Source of the DNA: Anodontia alba
Taxonomy: Eukaryota > Mollusca > Bivalvia > Lucinida > Lucinidae
Direction of reading: 5' to 3'
Length of the DNA stretch: 64,000 bases
Assembly (NCBI GenBank): GCA_964016985.1
Contig: OZ024831.1
Location: 80,206,263 to 80,270,262 of the forward strand
Positions 44,079 through 53,757 of this stretch are shown here, piece after piece. Under the pieces are notes generated by a model, which made no database searches, was not told where the DNA came from, and was given only the letters and a program-made list of their open reading frames with translations. Every line of letters starts with the position of its first letter. Position 1 is the first letter of the stretch. The translations under genes were made by a program, and so were the position numbers.

Positions 44079-47000
44079 ATACGCCTGTTTGAAAAACTGG
44101 ACGTATTTTGTTACGGGGTATTGCGTCAGTCGGTCCATCCATAAACTTTTTCGTTTCTGGCTAACTCCTCCTACAGTTTACATCTGATCAAGCTGAATCT
44201 TGGTATATATTAGACCATGATGTGGGGCAGCGCATATTGTTTAGGGGTTACAGTCCACCAAATGTTTGCAGAGTTATGCCCCTTAGAAAATTTCTGTAAA
44301 CTTTTCATTTCTGGTTAACTCCTCCTACATTTTACATCTGATCAAGCTGAAACTTCATTTATAGTTAGACCATGTTGTGGAACAGCACATATTGTTTCGA
44401 GGTTACAGTCCACCAAATATTAGCAGAGGTATGCCCCTTTGAAAATTTCTGTAAACTTTTCGTTTCCAGCTAATTCCTACAGTTTATATCCGATCAAGCA
44501 GAAACTTGATTTGTAGTTAGACCATGATGTGGAGCAGTGCATATTGTTTCAAGGTTACAGTCCACCAAATATTAGCAGAGTTATACCCCTTTAAATATTT
44601 CTGTAAATTTTTTGTTTCTGGCTGAATCCTCCTACAGTTTACATCTGATCAAGCTGAAACTTCATAAATAGTTACACGATGATGTGGAGCAGCGCATATT
44701 ATTTCGAGGTTACAGTGCACCAAATATTGGCAGAGTTATGCCCCTTTGAAAATTTGTGTAAACTTTTTGTTTCCGGCTAACTCCTACAGTTTACATCCGA
44801 TCAAGATGAAACTTGATTTGTAGTTAGACCATGATGTGGAGCAGCGCCTATTGTTTCAAGGTTACAGTCCACCAAATATTAGCAGAGTTAAACCCCTTTG
44901 AAAATTTTATTAATTTTTCGTTTTCGGCTAAATCCTCCTACAATTTACATCCGATCAAGCTGAAACTTCATAAATAGTTACACGATGAGGTGGAGCAATG
45001 CATATTATTTCTAGGTTACAGTTAACCAAATATTTGCTGAGTTATGTCCTTTGGAAGTTTTTGTAACTTTTCGCAGCATATTGTTTAGACGTAATAGTGT
45101 GCAAATTTGATTTTATAATGGGTATATTTTTTGCAAATAACTAAAGTTATGGCCATATGGGCAGGTTATTTATTTATTTTATTTTTTTTAACATCTTCTT
45201 TTATTAGATTTGCAAGGAAGCGTTGCCATTATTAAATCTTTATAAATACATTTATTGATACAGAATAAAGAAGCTTGACTAATATCAAAACTTATAAACA
45301 TAATTAATTCTTCTTGGATTTTTTTTTTTTAATACTCTTCTGAGTTGGCTCCCTTGAAGAACAAAAATAAAATTAGTATAAAACAAGTTGAAAGGTTTAC
45401 AAAAAAATTTCTTGCATTTTTTTTTTTTTTTTAGGTTGTTTATTTTTATTAGCTCACCTGAGCAAAAGCTCAGGGTGAGCTATTGTCATCACCCTATGTC
45501 CGTCGTCGTCCGTCGTTCGTCGTCAACAATTAGTTTGTTAACACTCTAGAGGTCACAGTTTTGACCCAATCTTGATGAAACTTGGTCAGAATGTTTGCCT
45601 CTATGAAATCTAGGTCAAGTTTGATACTGGGTTACTTGGGTCAAAAACTAGGTCACCAGGTCAAATCAAAGGAAAAACTTAACACTCTAGAGGTCATAGT
45701 GTTGACCCAATCTTCATGAAACTTGCTCAAAATGTTTGCCTCTATTAAATCTAGGTCGAGCTCGAAACTGGGTCACTTGGGGGTCAAAAACTAGGTCACC
45801 GAGCCAAATCAGCAGAAAACCTTGTTAACACTCTAGCGGTCACATTTTTGAAGCAATCATCATGAATCTTGCTCAGTATGTTTGTTTTGATGATTTCTAG
45901 GTCAAGTTTGAAACTGGGTCACTTGGGGTCAAAAACTAGGTCACCGGGCCAAATCAGCAGAAAACCTTGTTAACACTCTAGCGGTCACATTTTTGAAGCA
46001 GTCATCATGAATCTGGCTCAAAATGTTTTTCTTGATGATTTCTAGGTCAGGTTCAAAACTGGGTCACATGGGGTCAAAAACTAGGTCACAGGGCCAAATC
46101 CGCAGAAAACCTTGTTAACACTCTAGCGGTATCATTTTTCAAGCAATCATCATGAATCTTGCTCAAAATGTTTGTCTTGATGATTTCTAGGTCAAGTTTG
46201 AAATCTGGTCACTTGGAGTCAAAAACTAGGTCACCTGGCCAAATCAGCAGAAAACCTAGTTAACACGCTAGCGGTCACATTTTTCAAGCAATCATCATGA
46301 ATCTTGCTCAAAATGTTTGTCTTGATGATTTCTAGGTCAAGTTTGAAACTGGGTCACGTGGTATCAAAAACTAGGTCACCAGGCCAAATCAGCAGAAAAT
46401 CTTGTTAACACTCTAGCGGTTACATTTTTGAAGCAATCATCATGAATCTGGCTCAAAATGTTTGTCTTGATGATTTTTAGGTCAAGTTCGAAACTGGAAC
46501 ACCTGGGGTCAAAAACTAGGTCACCTGGCCAAATCAGCGTAAAATCTTGTTATCATTCTAGCAGTCACATTTTTCAAGCAATCATCTTGAATCTTGCTCA
46601 AAATGTTTGTCTTGATGAGTTCTAGGTCAAGTTAAAACTGGGTCACTTGGAGTCAAAAACTAGGTCACCTGGCCAGATCAGCAGAAAACCTTGTTAACAC
46701 TCTAGTGGTCACATTTTTAAGCAATCATCATGAATCTTACTCAAAATGTTTGTCTTGATGATTTCTAGGTCAAGTTTGAAACTGGGTCACATGGGGTCAA
46801 AAACTAGGTGACCTGGTCAAATCAACAGAAAACTGTTAACACTCGAGAGGTCACATCTTTTAAATAATCATCATAAATATTGCTCAAAATGTTTGTCTTG
46901 ATGATTTCTAGGTCTAGTTTAAAACTGGGTTACTTGATATCAAAAACTAGTTCACCTGGCCAAATCAAAGGAAAACCTTGTTGATGCTCTAGAGGTCACA

Positions 47001-47819
47001 TTTTTTGAAGTGATCATCATGAATCTTGCTCAAAATGTTTGTCTTGATGATTTCAAGGTGATGTATAGTTTTCTGTCCAGTGACTCTCTTAAGTTTTTCC
47101 ATTTAGGTCAGTTTCTCTGTAATTATTGGTCCTACAGAGTGATATTAGATACTTGTGAAGTGTTTGTGTTTAGGTCAGCTTCTCAGTAACTATTGCTCCT
47201 ACAGCCAGTGATACTTAGTACATGCATACATCTTAGCATGGCCTCTTGAGTGCATTCATCCATATTTGACCTTGACCTTTATTTCACAGTCCATTAGACA
47301 TGCTACATTGTCTTACTTGTTAATATAATCATTTTGAACTTTGATCAGAATGTTTGCCTTGATCAGTTCTAGACCAGGCTCTCAAAGTGCTATGTTGCTC
47401 AGGTGAGCATTACAGGGCCATCATGGCACTCTTGTTTTGTTATTGTTTGGTCTGATATTGAAGTATAGGAAAAACAAATCAGCCAAAGGCTCATTCGAGC
47501 TTATAATATAGCCATGCTTCTGTCGTGTCTCCTCCGTCAGAAAGCACTTCTCCCTAGATGCAGCAAACTTCTCCCTATTTACCAGGAGGGAGAAGTCACT
47601 TCTCCCTTAATTTCTGGGCCAGCTTAGACCCTTAGGTTACAGTTCACCAAATATCAGCAGAGCTATTCCCCAGTAAAAATTTTTAATTTTTTTTTTTTTT
47701 TTATTTGTAATTCCACTTACAGTTTGTATCCAGAGCACTGAATTATACAGGAGCCAGTTTATGTGCTACATCTTTTTACTTGCCACGGGCGTATAATGCC
47801 CCGCTTGGCGGAGCTCTTG
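44079..47819 (+). mobile_element. HLE-4 copy b, split by HLE-3 copy b
   Basis: 5' hairpin ATACGCCTGTTTGAAAAACT then GGACGTAT; HLE-4 units as in copy a; 3' CCACGGGCGTATAATGCCCC ending GGAGCTCTTG. HLE-3 sits at 45451-47434 within the non-repeat 3' half. Outside it the order of segments is the same as copy a. Confidence 0.8.
45451..47434 (+). mobile_element. HLE-3 copy b, complete, very similar to copy a
   Basis: 1984 bp, with the same ends and unit order as 39053-41086. The final ~370 bp differ from copy a at only a few positions by eye. The host site is known from HLE-4 copy a: there it reads TTTATTTTTGTTTTGTTATTG (16544-16564), while here it is TTTATTTTTATT, the element, then TTTTGTTATTG. 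This gives two extra T residues across the insertion. Confidence 0.88.
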
Positions 47820-48035
47820 TTTTTATCATATCTCCGAATTAATGTTGCCAACATTAATTCAGAGATACGATAAAAAATCATTTCATTTTTGATCCAGTTT
47901 AAAAACGAGAGATTGACTGAAAATTTTACAGGCTGTCAGATGCCACATTTTATGATAGTATTAATACTATATATCAATTTATTAAACCTTTCTTGGATAA
48001 AAAATGTCTATTTTAGAGGAATATGGAGCCTTTAA

Positions 48036-48685
48036 ACAAATAAGACACAGCTCAGGCAGCACATCTGTGCAGGCGAATCAGACCCTCCTTTGTTAATATA
48101 TTCCATAAAATATCTGTCATTCAGAGTTTATGTTAATGGGCAGCAAATGTTCTGTTTGTGAGGTAAGGGCATGCTGTACTTACAGCAGATGGGGGCATGA
48201 GGAAGGGGGTGGGAGAAAGGAGCATTTATTGTTTCTAATGCTCTGTCATTCACCTTTTCTTTTGTCCTCACCATGTGTCCCTTTACTCTCATGATTAAAC
48301 AAGGACTAAAAAATCCCAAAAGTTCTGTCTGACTGTGTTGTGCATCTGCAGGATGACCTGGGCCTTCATTCCCCATGTATGATATAGGCCCTTTTCTCCT
48401 GTTGGAGATACTTTCAGATTGCCTCATAAAGGCAAATCTAGCAAGTATACACACATTCTTTCTTTATAATGCTCAGCATGCTGGGTAAAAATTTCAGCAG
48501 AGGACACTCTGAAACATTTTCTTATTTTTCCTCTGGAGAAAATTTGCATGGAATATCAAAGTCTATTTTCTTTGGAAAAAGAAGAAAAATGTCATCCATT
48601 TGTCGGTTGCTGAATTTGCCCAGAGAATGATGAAGGGAAATAAGAAAAATTCTACACATTATATATGACGAATGTTCCTTTTAAT
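48036..48685. other. Mixed remnants, no gene recognised
   Basis: 48150-48300 resembles the 5' part of the SINE-C-like repeat at 60217 (GCTGTACTTACAGCAGATGG, GTCATTCACC, TTTTGTCCTCACCATG). 48490-48620 is a decayed P2-type hairpin (CAGCAGAGGACACTCTG; TGCATGGAATATCAAAG). No exon found. Confidence 0.4.
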
Positions 48686-49050
48686 ACCTGGCCACAAGAT
48701 AGTGGCAGGGTATTAAGGTTTCACATTGGTTATCAGTGTGTCTGTCAGTCTGTCCATTCATCCGTTTGTCTTGCATATGCCCATATATAAGTTTCCAGAC
48801 GATAACTTACACCAAACATGGTATGTGCAGACCATAATAATTTTTATGGAATCATCCTGATTTTCAGGCCAAATTTCAACCTTCCAATTACAATAATCAA
48901 AATTACAGCAAAACAAAAAGCAGATAAATGTTATGGTAGAATATTTTGTCCTGACATTAGACAGAGACATTTTTGGATGGAAATTTTCACCAGCAAATGC
49001 AGTCTGGTTTCCTAATCCAAGTAATATTACGCAGTCTCTATGCAACTTTT
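48686..49050 (+). repeat. Start of another hairpin-headed element
   Basis: TTTTAATACCTGGCCACAAG and ATAGTGGCAGGGTATT form a 5' hairpin (48685-48718), followed by a TGTCTGTCAGTCTGTCCATTC stretch, as in HLE elements. No tandem units or 3' terminus follow before SINE-C sequence at 49083. Probably a truncated relative. Confidence 0.45.
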
Positions 49051-49082
49051 GTTATGTGCAAATGAAGACCAGTCTGAAACTT

Positions 49083-49235
49083 GACTTATTTCTTCCGTTT
49101 CTTCACTTCCATTCCTGTTCCTCTTTCTTCTTTGTCCCTCTCTTTCATCTCCTCTACTATTTCTACTATCTCTTTTCTGCTTTTCTCTGGGAGATGACAC
49201 AAAATGACCCACAAGGATTGACGTGTCGTCAAATG
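49083..49235 (+). mobile_element. SINE-C copy
   Basis: TTCCATTCCTGTTCCTCTTT, TCTCTTTCATCTCCTCTAC, CTTTTCTCTGGGAGATGACA, AATGACCCACAAGGATTGAC, GTGTCGTCAAA. The terminal CCCCAACACAATCA is missing, so it is 3'-truncated. It lies about 180 bp before the exon-like segment at 49413. Confidence 0.7.
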
Positions 49236-49419
49236 CTTCTTGTGAAGGTAATTCCAATGAGTACCAATGTTTTTTTGTGGAGAAATAAGAAAACTAATTT
49301 TATCTGGATACATATCCAATCTTGAGCTATGGAATTTAAGACCATTTGAAAGAAATATCAAACCCTATTTTCAGGAAAAAAAAAAATGTTTAATTATGCT
49401 AATTTGTTTCAGCCCGCAA

Positions 49420-49564
49420 ATGACCATGGCAACAGAACAAACACAGTCTGCGCAGGCCCGCCCTTTGAGGTCCAACCTTCTCCGTAAACAGTCTGAGATA
49501 GAAGAGGTAGATGAGGAAGACACGAGCCCGGGGTCAGACCAATCCGATACAACAATAACAGCTG
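49420..49564 (+). CDS. Putative coding exon, Ser/Glu-rich protein of unknown function (exon A)
   Basis: Acceptor-like TAATTTGTTTCAG ends at 49412, and GGTAATG follows at 49565 as a donor. The segment starts MTMATEQTQS (ATG at 49420; a second ATG at 49426) and continues through LRSNLLRKQ to the acidic run SEIEEVDEEDTSPGSDQSD. It ends after the first base of a Gly codon (phase 1). GC content and codon-like composition stand out from the AT-rich flanks. The frame stays open upstream of the ATG, so it may be an internal exon rather than the first. There is no recognised domain, and the composition suggests a disordered, phosphorylatable segment. Exon B at 52824 continues the frame exactly. I do not assign a gene name. 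Confidence 0.55.
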
Positions 49565-49868
49565 GTAATGTTCTTTTTCACTATTTAATATTTGGCACAC
49601 AAAAGTATTTTCAAATTTTTTTCCTGAAAATAACAGGGCTGGATCCAGGATTATTTAGTAGGGAGTTCAAAATTTCTATAGGGGTTTGAGTTGATCAAAT
49701 CAAGGTACTTAACTCAATTTATTTGGACAGACAGGCCTGAGCAGTGTACTTCCAGATCAAATGCTGCAAAATGAGAAATTTGTTCAGGGTCTACACTGTT
49801 CACTACTCTTGCAGTGTTTGCCACATTCAAAGGTAGTAATACGATGCAAACTGCTGGGTAAAGGTTAA

Positions 49869-50106
49869 CCCTTAAAGCGCCAAGAAAAACTGCATCTGAA
49901 AATGTCGTCTGTTTATGTCGTCTGCTGAATATTCTTGCAGACTTTTCAAACCTATTTTTGCATACAGGCAAACAGTGTGGACCCAGATCGGACTGCTCCT
50001 AAAAGGAGCAGTCTGATCTGGGTCCACACTGTTTGCAAAAATGACTTTTAAAAACAAAAGCAGATGACAAAGCAGACGACAATTGTTGTGATTGGCGCTT
50101 TAAGGG
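49869..50106. mobile_element. TTAA-flanked MITE, family P3
   Basis: 238 bp with perfect inverted ends CCCTTAAAGCGCCAA and TTGGCGCTTTAAGGG, flanked by TTAA at 49865-49868 and 50107-50110. Internally, GCAAACAGTGTGGACCCAGA and TCTGGGTCCACACTGTTTGC form a long perfect hairpin around AGGAGCAG-type sequence (about 49967-50038). GTCGTCTG and CAGACGAC give further mirrored words. Classic piggyBac-type MITE form, here within the putative intron after exon A. Confidence 0.88.
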
Positions 50107-50110
50107 TTAA

Positions 50111-50880
50111 ATTTGAATGTCCATTTTCCCTCCTGCTGGTTGGTGTGTCTGAAATCTACTGGTTGATCATGTTCCGTGCCATCTGATCTTGCTCTACACT
50201 GTTTGATCAGGCATGTCTGTCCCAATACTTAGGGTACATACCGGACTCACAAGATCTGTTTTGTTGGAAAACTAATCAAAATAATTTATCTTTTTAATAT
50301 TCCCTTATCTGGAGCTATAAAATAATGAATATTTGATTTTACCCATTGTAAAATAGCTGTATATTGTGCGAAAATCAATAGGGTAGGTAGTTTTATGGCA
50401 GGTTTTTCAACAAGTTATATCTGATCCGATTTGTGAAATATTGCAACATCGGTAATTGAAATCGAGCTGCAGAGGGTAAAAAAAATTTCAAAATTTTGAG
50501 AATGATCTGAGGCATAGCTCCAGATAAGAAGGGGTATCCACATAATATTTTTTCATTTCTTGACAAAAACATATGTTGTGGTTACTCATTAGAAGTGCCA
50601 TCGAGGCGCTTCTAATGAATACTACAACATAATTATATTTTTGTCAAGAAATAAGAAAAAATACTTTTCGGTTGAAAAAAGCATGGATCATTTTGCTTCA
50701 GAAATCGGGTAGTGTTGAGGTGCCATATAGCTTTTGCCCTTGTGGGCGGCCTACTGATATGGCTTATGTTCCGGCAATGGCATTTTGTTTTTGCATCAGG
50801 CATTGGATAGTTTTGTTTTCTGTCATCTTTCTTCTCTATTTGTTAACTCTCCTTCTATCTGGGAGATGTTTTCATATAAC
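50111..50880. other. AT-rich DNA with hairpin MITE at 50514-50665
   Basis: The hairpin MITE starts ATAGCTCCAGATAAGAAG, with arms TTTTTTCATTTCTTGAC / GTCAAGAAATAAGAAAAAA and GTTACTCATTAGAAGTGCC / GCGCTTCTAATGAATAC. Nothing else recognised. Confidence 0.5.
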
Positions 50881-50884
50881 TGAA

Positions 50885-51215
50885 GTAGCTAGGTTCCATG
50901 GTGCAGTTCGTAAAGTGTCTAACTGCAGATGCTCGGTTGCATAACTTTCATGGAGATTAATAATAAAACATTTCTAGTCATTCTCCACCTTCCACTAATT
51001 CAAGATGGGCAGTTGTCAGTTACTGGCAAAAGTGTGTGCATAAGTACAGGCAGACCAATTAAGAGGACTAAGCCTGCCCAGGAAAAAGTATGAGTAGATT
51101 ACTGACTGGCTCGACATTAACTTAACAGTGTTGACAGAGCCATTAAACTCCAACTCACGCAGACATGACTGAAACACTGCTTACAGCCCTGTTATACCTC
51201 AGCTCAAACAAACAA
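50885..51215 (+). mobile_element. Diverged SINE-A copy
   Basis: TTTCATGGAGATTAATAATAAAAC, TAATTCAAGATGGGCAGTTGTCAG, GACTAAGCCTGCCCAGGAAA, CTCGACATTAACTTAAC and a final CAGCTCAAACAAACAAA show the SINE-A order with many substitutions. The head retains only a weak GTGCAGTTCG box. An old copy. Confidence 0.6.
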
Positions 51216-51338
51216 ATTTCAGAAATTGTACAATCAGGCCTAATTTGATTTTAAGTATGCAGTTAGTTTCTGAGAAATTTTTGTTAATGATAATTGATGT
51301 TGTAGTTACCCTTAATATTATAACTCATTACCTTTATT

Positions 51339-52027
51339 GGCTCACCTGGAGCTTTGCTCCAGGTCAGCTTATGCCATGGCCTGTTGTCCATCATCCGTCA
51401 TTAGCTTTTCACATTTTTGACAACTCCTCCAGAACCGTAAGTTGGATTGAGCTGAAACTTAGTGGGAGGCATTGTGGCAACATCGGGATTCAGAATTGCT
51501 AAAATCGTTCTGTTCCGATATCCAGGATGGCCGACATGGCGGCCATCTTAAAATTCTTCAAACAGCATCTCCTCCCAAACCATGTCCCATTGAGAAGAAA
51601 CTTGATGGGAGTCATCATAGTGACACAGAGATTCAGAATTGCTAAAATTGTTCCATTCCAATATCAAAGATGGCAGCCATGGCATCCATCTTGAAATTTT
51701 TCAAATGACATCTCCTCCCAAATCATAAGTTGATTGAGCCAAAACTTGATGGGAGGCATCACAGTGACACAGAGATTCAGAATTGCTAAAATCGTTCCAT
51801 TCCATGGCGGCCATCTTGAAATTCTTCAAAGGACATCTCCTCCCAAACCGTAGGTCTGATTGAGCCAAAATTTGATGGGAGGCATCGGAGCGACATAGAG
51901 ATTCAGAATTGCTAAGATTGTTCCACTCTGATATCCAAGATGGAAAACATGGTGGCCATCTTGAAATTCTTCAAATGACATCTCCTCCTAAACCGTGGGT
52001 TGGATTGAGCCAAAACTTGATGGGAGG
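51339..52027 (+). mobile_element. HLE-2-like element, 5' part
   Basis: GGCTCACCTGGAGC and GCTCCAGGTCAGC form the 5' hairpin. About five ~126-bp units follow (CATCTCCTCCCAAACC, TTGATGGGAGGCATC, GAGATTCAGAATTGCTAAAA, TCCAAGATGG, GGCGGCCATCTTGAAATTCTTC). It stops where a SINE-B tail begins; no 3' terminus. Confidence 0.65.
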
Positions 52028-52225
52028 TGATGAGCTCCCTGCCATATCCAGACACTGTCGTGGTATGACCAAAAGATTGTTGAAAGTGACGTAAAAACCC
52101 AAACAAAACAAACATTCAGGCAAATTGCCTTCAAAAGAGACAGTTGACAATATGCATGTGGTTAGGCTTAACATAACCTTAGTAGTGTTCACTGGGCCGT
52201 TAAAATCTAAACCAACCAACCAACA
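52028..52225 (+). mobile_element. SINE tails: SINE-B 3' fragment, then SINE-A/D-like tail
   Basis: GAGCTCCCTGCCATATCCAG, ACACTGTCGTGGTATGACC, GTTGAAAGTGACGTAAAAAC and AAACAAAACAAAC match the end of SINE-B at 58338-58438. They are followed by a shorter piece with GCATGTGGTTAGGC and CACTGGGCCGTTAAAATC, which matches the tail region of SINE-A. Confidence 0.65.
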
Positions 52226-52260
52226 ATAGAAAATTTATTCTTCGCCACTCTATGACATAC

Positions 52261-52346
52261 CTGGAGATCTGGTGTGAGATCTGCCATCCATGCAGCAAGC
52301 CAGCTATCTGGAAGGGGACCCACTGGTGTGGATGTTGCCCCTGTAC
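52261..52346 (-). CDS. Exon-like island on the minus strand, function unknown
   Basis: 86 bp, clearly GC-richer than its AT-rich surroundings. On the minus strand it is bounded by AACGTGCAG (acceptor-like) and GTATGTCAT (donor-like). The frame that leaves two bases at the start is open through 28 codons and ends in phase 0, with a plausible composition (GATSTPVGPLPDSW, then LAAWMADLTPDLQ). A second frame is also open, and the plus strand has a Cys-rich open reading, so coding sense is not proven. It is not in any repeat family visible here. It lies between exons A and B but on the opposite strand, so it would belong to another gene or be a captured fragment. Confidence 0.35.
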
Positions 52347-52581
52347 CTGCACGTTAATCAAAAATCTGATTATGATATGATGACTCTATGGGCAAATTCA
52401 GTAGACAAAAAATTGATTTTTCTTATTTTCCTACAGAAGTAGGCTTTGATATTTCAAATGTCAAAGCCGATTTTCTGGGAAAAATATTTTAAAATGATGT
52501 CTCTTGAAATTTTTACCTTGCATGTTTGGCTTTAAAAGAGCTATTACAGGGCTGTGACTGTAGTTGGTAGGTGACCATTAG

Positions 52582-52786
52582 TCCTTGCCTGCTGAGCCCG
52601 GACATACCCTTCCTTTGCAAACAGTGTAGATCCAGATCATTTGGCTTCTGAAGAAGCCAACTGATCAGGATCTGCACTGTTTGCCATTAAGTATTTGAAT
52701 TTGTATCAGCAGCCCAGATCAAACAAACTGATTGGCTCAAAAAATGAGAAGTGCATTGCATCTTAATTTCTTCAGCATGACAAGGG
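52582..52786. mobile_element. TTAA-type MITE, family P1 copy 3
   Basis: Right end TTCAGCATGACAAGGG with TTAA at 52787-52790. The left end is decayed (TTAG at 52578, then TCCTTGCCTGCTGAG). Interior CAGATCATTTGGCTTCTG / AAGCCAACTGATCAGGATCTG as in the other P1 copies. It lies only 38 bp upstream of putative exon B. Confidence 0.75.
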
Positions 52787-52823
52787 TTAACATAAATTAG
52801 TTAATTATCTATTGTGTTTTCAG

Positions 52824-52927
52824 GGACGGAGATACCGCAAGTGATAGGTGCCTCCCCAGAATCAGGTTCACCAGATGATCTCAAAACCACATCAGCCGAG
52901 ATTTCTCATAATCATAAACATAACCAC
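52824..52927 (+). CDS. Putative coding exon, unknown protein (exon B)
   Basis: Acceptor ATTGTGTTTTCAG ends at 52823 and donor GTATGTAC starts at 52928, both good matches to animal splice signals. Exon A leaves one base of a codon. The first two bases here (GG) complete a Gly, and the frame then stays open for 34 codons: TEIPQVIGASPESGSPDDLK, then TTSAEISHNHKHNH, ending in phase 0. The combined reading is Ser/Pro/acidic with a His-rich end. It has no recognised domain and looks intrinsically disordered. The other two frames give less plausible products. The joint phase and splice-site agreement with exon A is the main support. Confidence 0.58.
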
Positions 52928-52949
52928 GTATGTACACAACAATGACTTT

Positions 52950-53106
52950 TTATAAAGACCCCCGCCCGGTCGGCAACATTCTTTCATGGAGATTGATCAT
53001 AAAATATTTTCTACTGTCATTCTCTCCCATCTGCTGATTCAAGAAGGTCAGTTTCTGGTGAAAGAATGTGCACAATACTGGTTAACCGCCTAGTGGACTA
53101 AGCCTT
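52950..53106 (+). mobile_element. SINE-A internal fragment
   Basis: CCCCCGCCCGGTCGGCAACA, TTCTTTCATGGAGATTGATC, CTGATTCAAGAAGGTCAG, AAGAATGTGCACAATACTGG, GACTAAGCC. Both the head and the tail are missing; the fragment is bounded by TTTTTATAAAGA and TTTTATAAAACT, so a deletion or local duplication may have trimmed it. Confidence 0.75.
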
Positions 53107-53757
53107 TTATAAAACTTCCACTGGGATCCATCTTCCTGTCCATGTCTAAAATATAGCTTGATAAGTTGCAAGAATGTAAATCCTGATCAGGCATCTGATT
53201 TCATTGTACATTGTTTGCACAGGATTGTATGTCTCAATATTTAGGGATATTATGGTATGTACTGTTATTTACGTATGGTTATTTTTCTATATAATCTATA
53301 CATGTTTTTTTGGATACAACATGTATTATCAGGTATTTACCTGCCTTTCTTAACCTGGGGCAGTGGGGCATTGATTTTGGGAAAAATTGCACTAAGTCTG
53401 CCAGATTATGAAAATTGAGTTGAAAGAAACAGAACAGGTCTTTTGGCATTTAATCAACATTTAAAATTCAAATTTGAATTTAAATCTCCCTATATATTTG
53501 ATTCAAAAAGAAACTCACTATTTGACAATCAACTCTTCTTGGAAGGCAAAGGTTCACATTGAATCACTCGCTGGCCGGATCCAAACTTTTCCAACTTTGC
53601 ACATGCAGGTTGTGGCTTTTTTGTCAGTTTCTTCAGGTAGTAGAAACTGTTGTGTGACACGATATCAAAATAACAAAACTGAAAGTACAAAAACCCAATT
53701 TTCACTGGAAGTTATTTGTTGGCCTTTGTGATTTGCTAAATATACATCAGTTGTTAT
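53107..53757. other. AT-rich DNA, no gene recognised
   Basis: A fragment of the GTCTCAATATTTAGGGATA-type interspersed repeat is at about 53225-53250. An open frame at 53474-53731 has no domain, and its composition follows the background. Confidence 0.4.

Larger units (their letters stand above)
43926..48035. mobile_element. Fold-back element with ~150-bp arms, split by HLE-4
   Basis: The left arm (about 43929-44078, from AGGCTCCATATTCCTC to AATGAAATGATTTTTT) is the reverse complement of the right arm (about 47871-48031, from AAAAAATCATTTCATT to GAGGAATATGGAGCCT). The arms are flanked by TTAA on both sides (43926-43929 and 48032-48035). The centre has its own hairpin (ATCTCCGAATTAATGTTG / CAACATTAATTCAGAGAT, 47827-47868). 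HLE-4 copy b inserted beside this centre. Without it the element would be about 370 bp. Confidence 0.78.

Noticed and set aside
39053..47434. Segmental duplication as the cause of the two HLE-3 copies
   Set aside because: The flanks are different repeats and each insertion site has its own readable empty counterpart, so two separate insertions explain the data better.
52255..52353. Cys-rich plus-strand reading of the 52.3-kb island (WCEICHPCSKP...)
   Set aside because: It lacks splice signals on the plus strand and the cysteine spacing fits no domain I recognise. The minus-strand reading has both splice signals.
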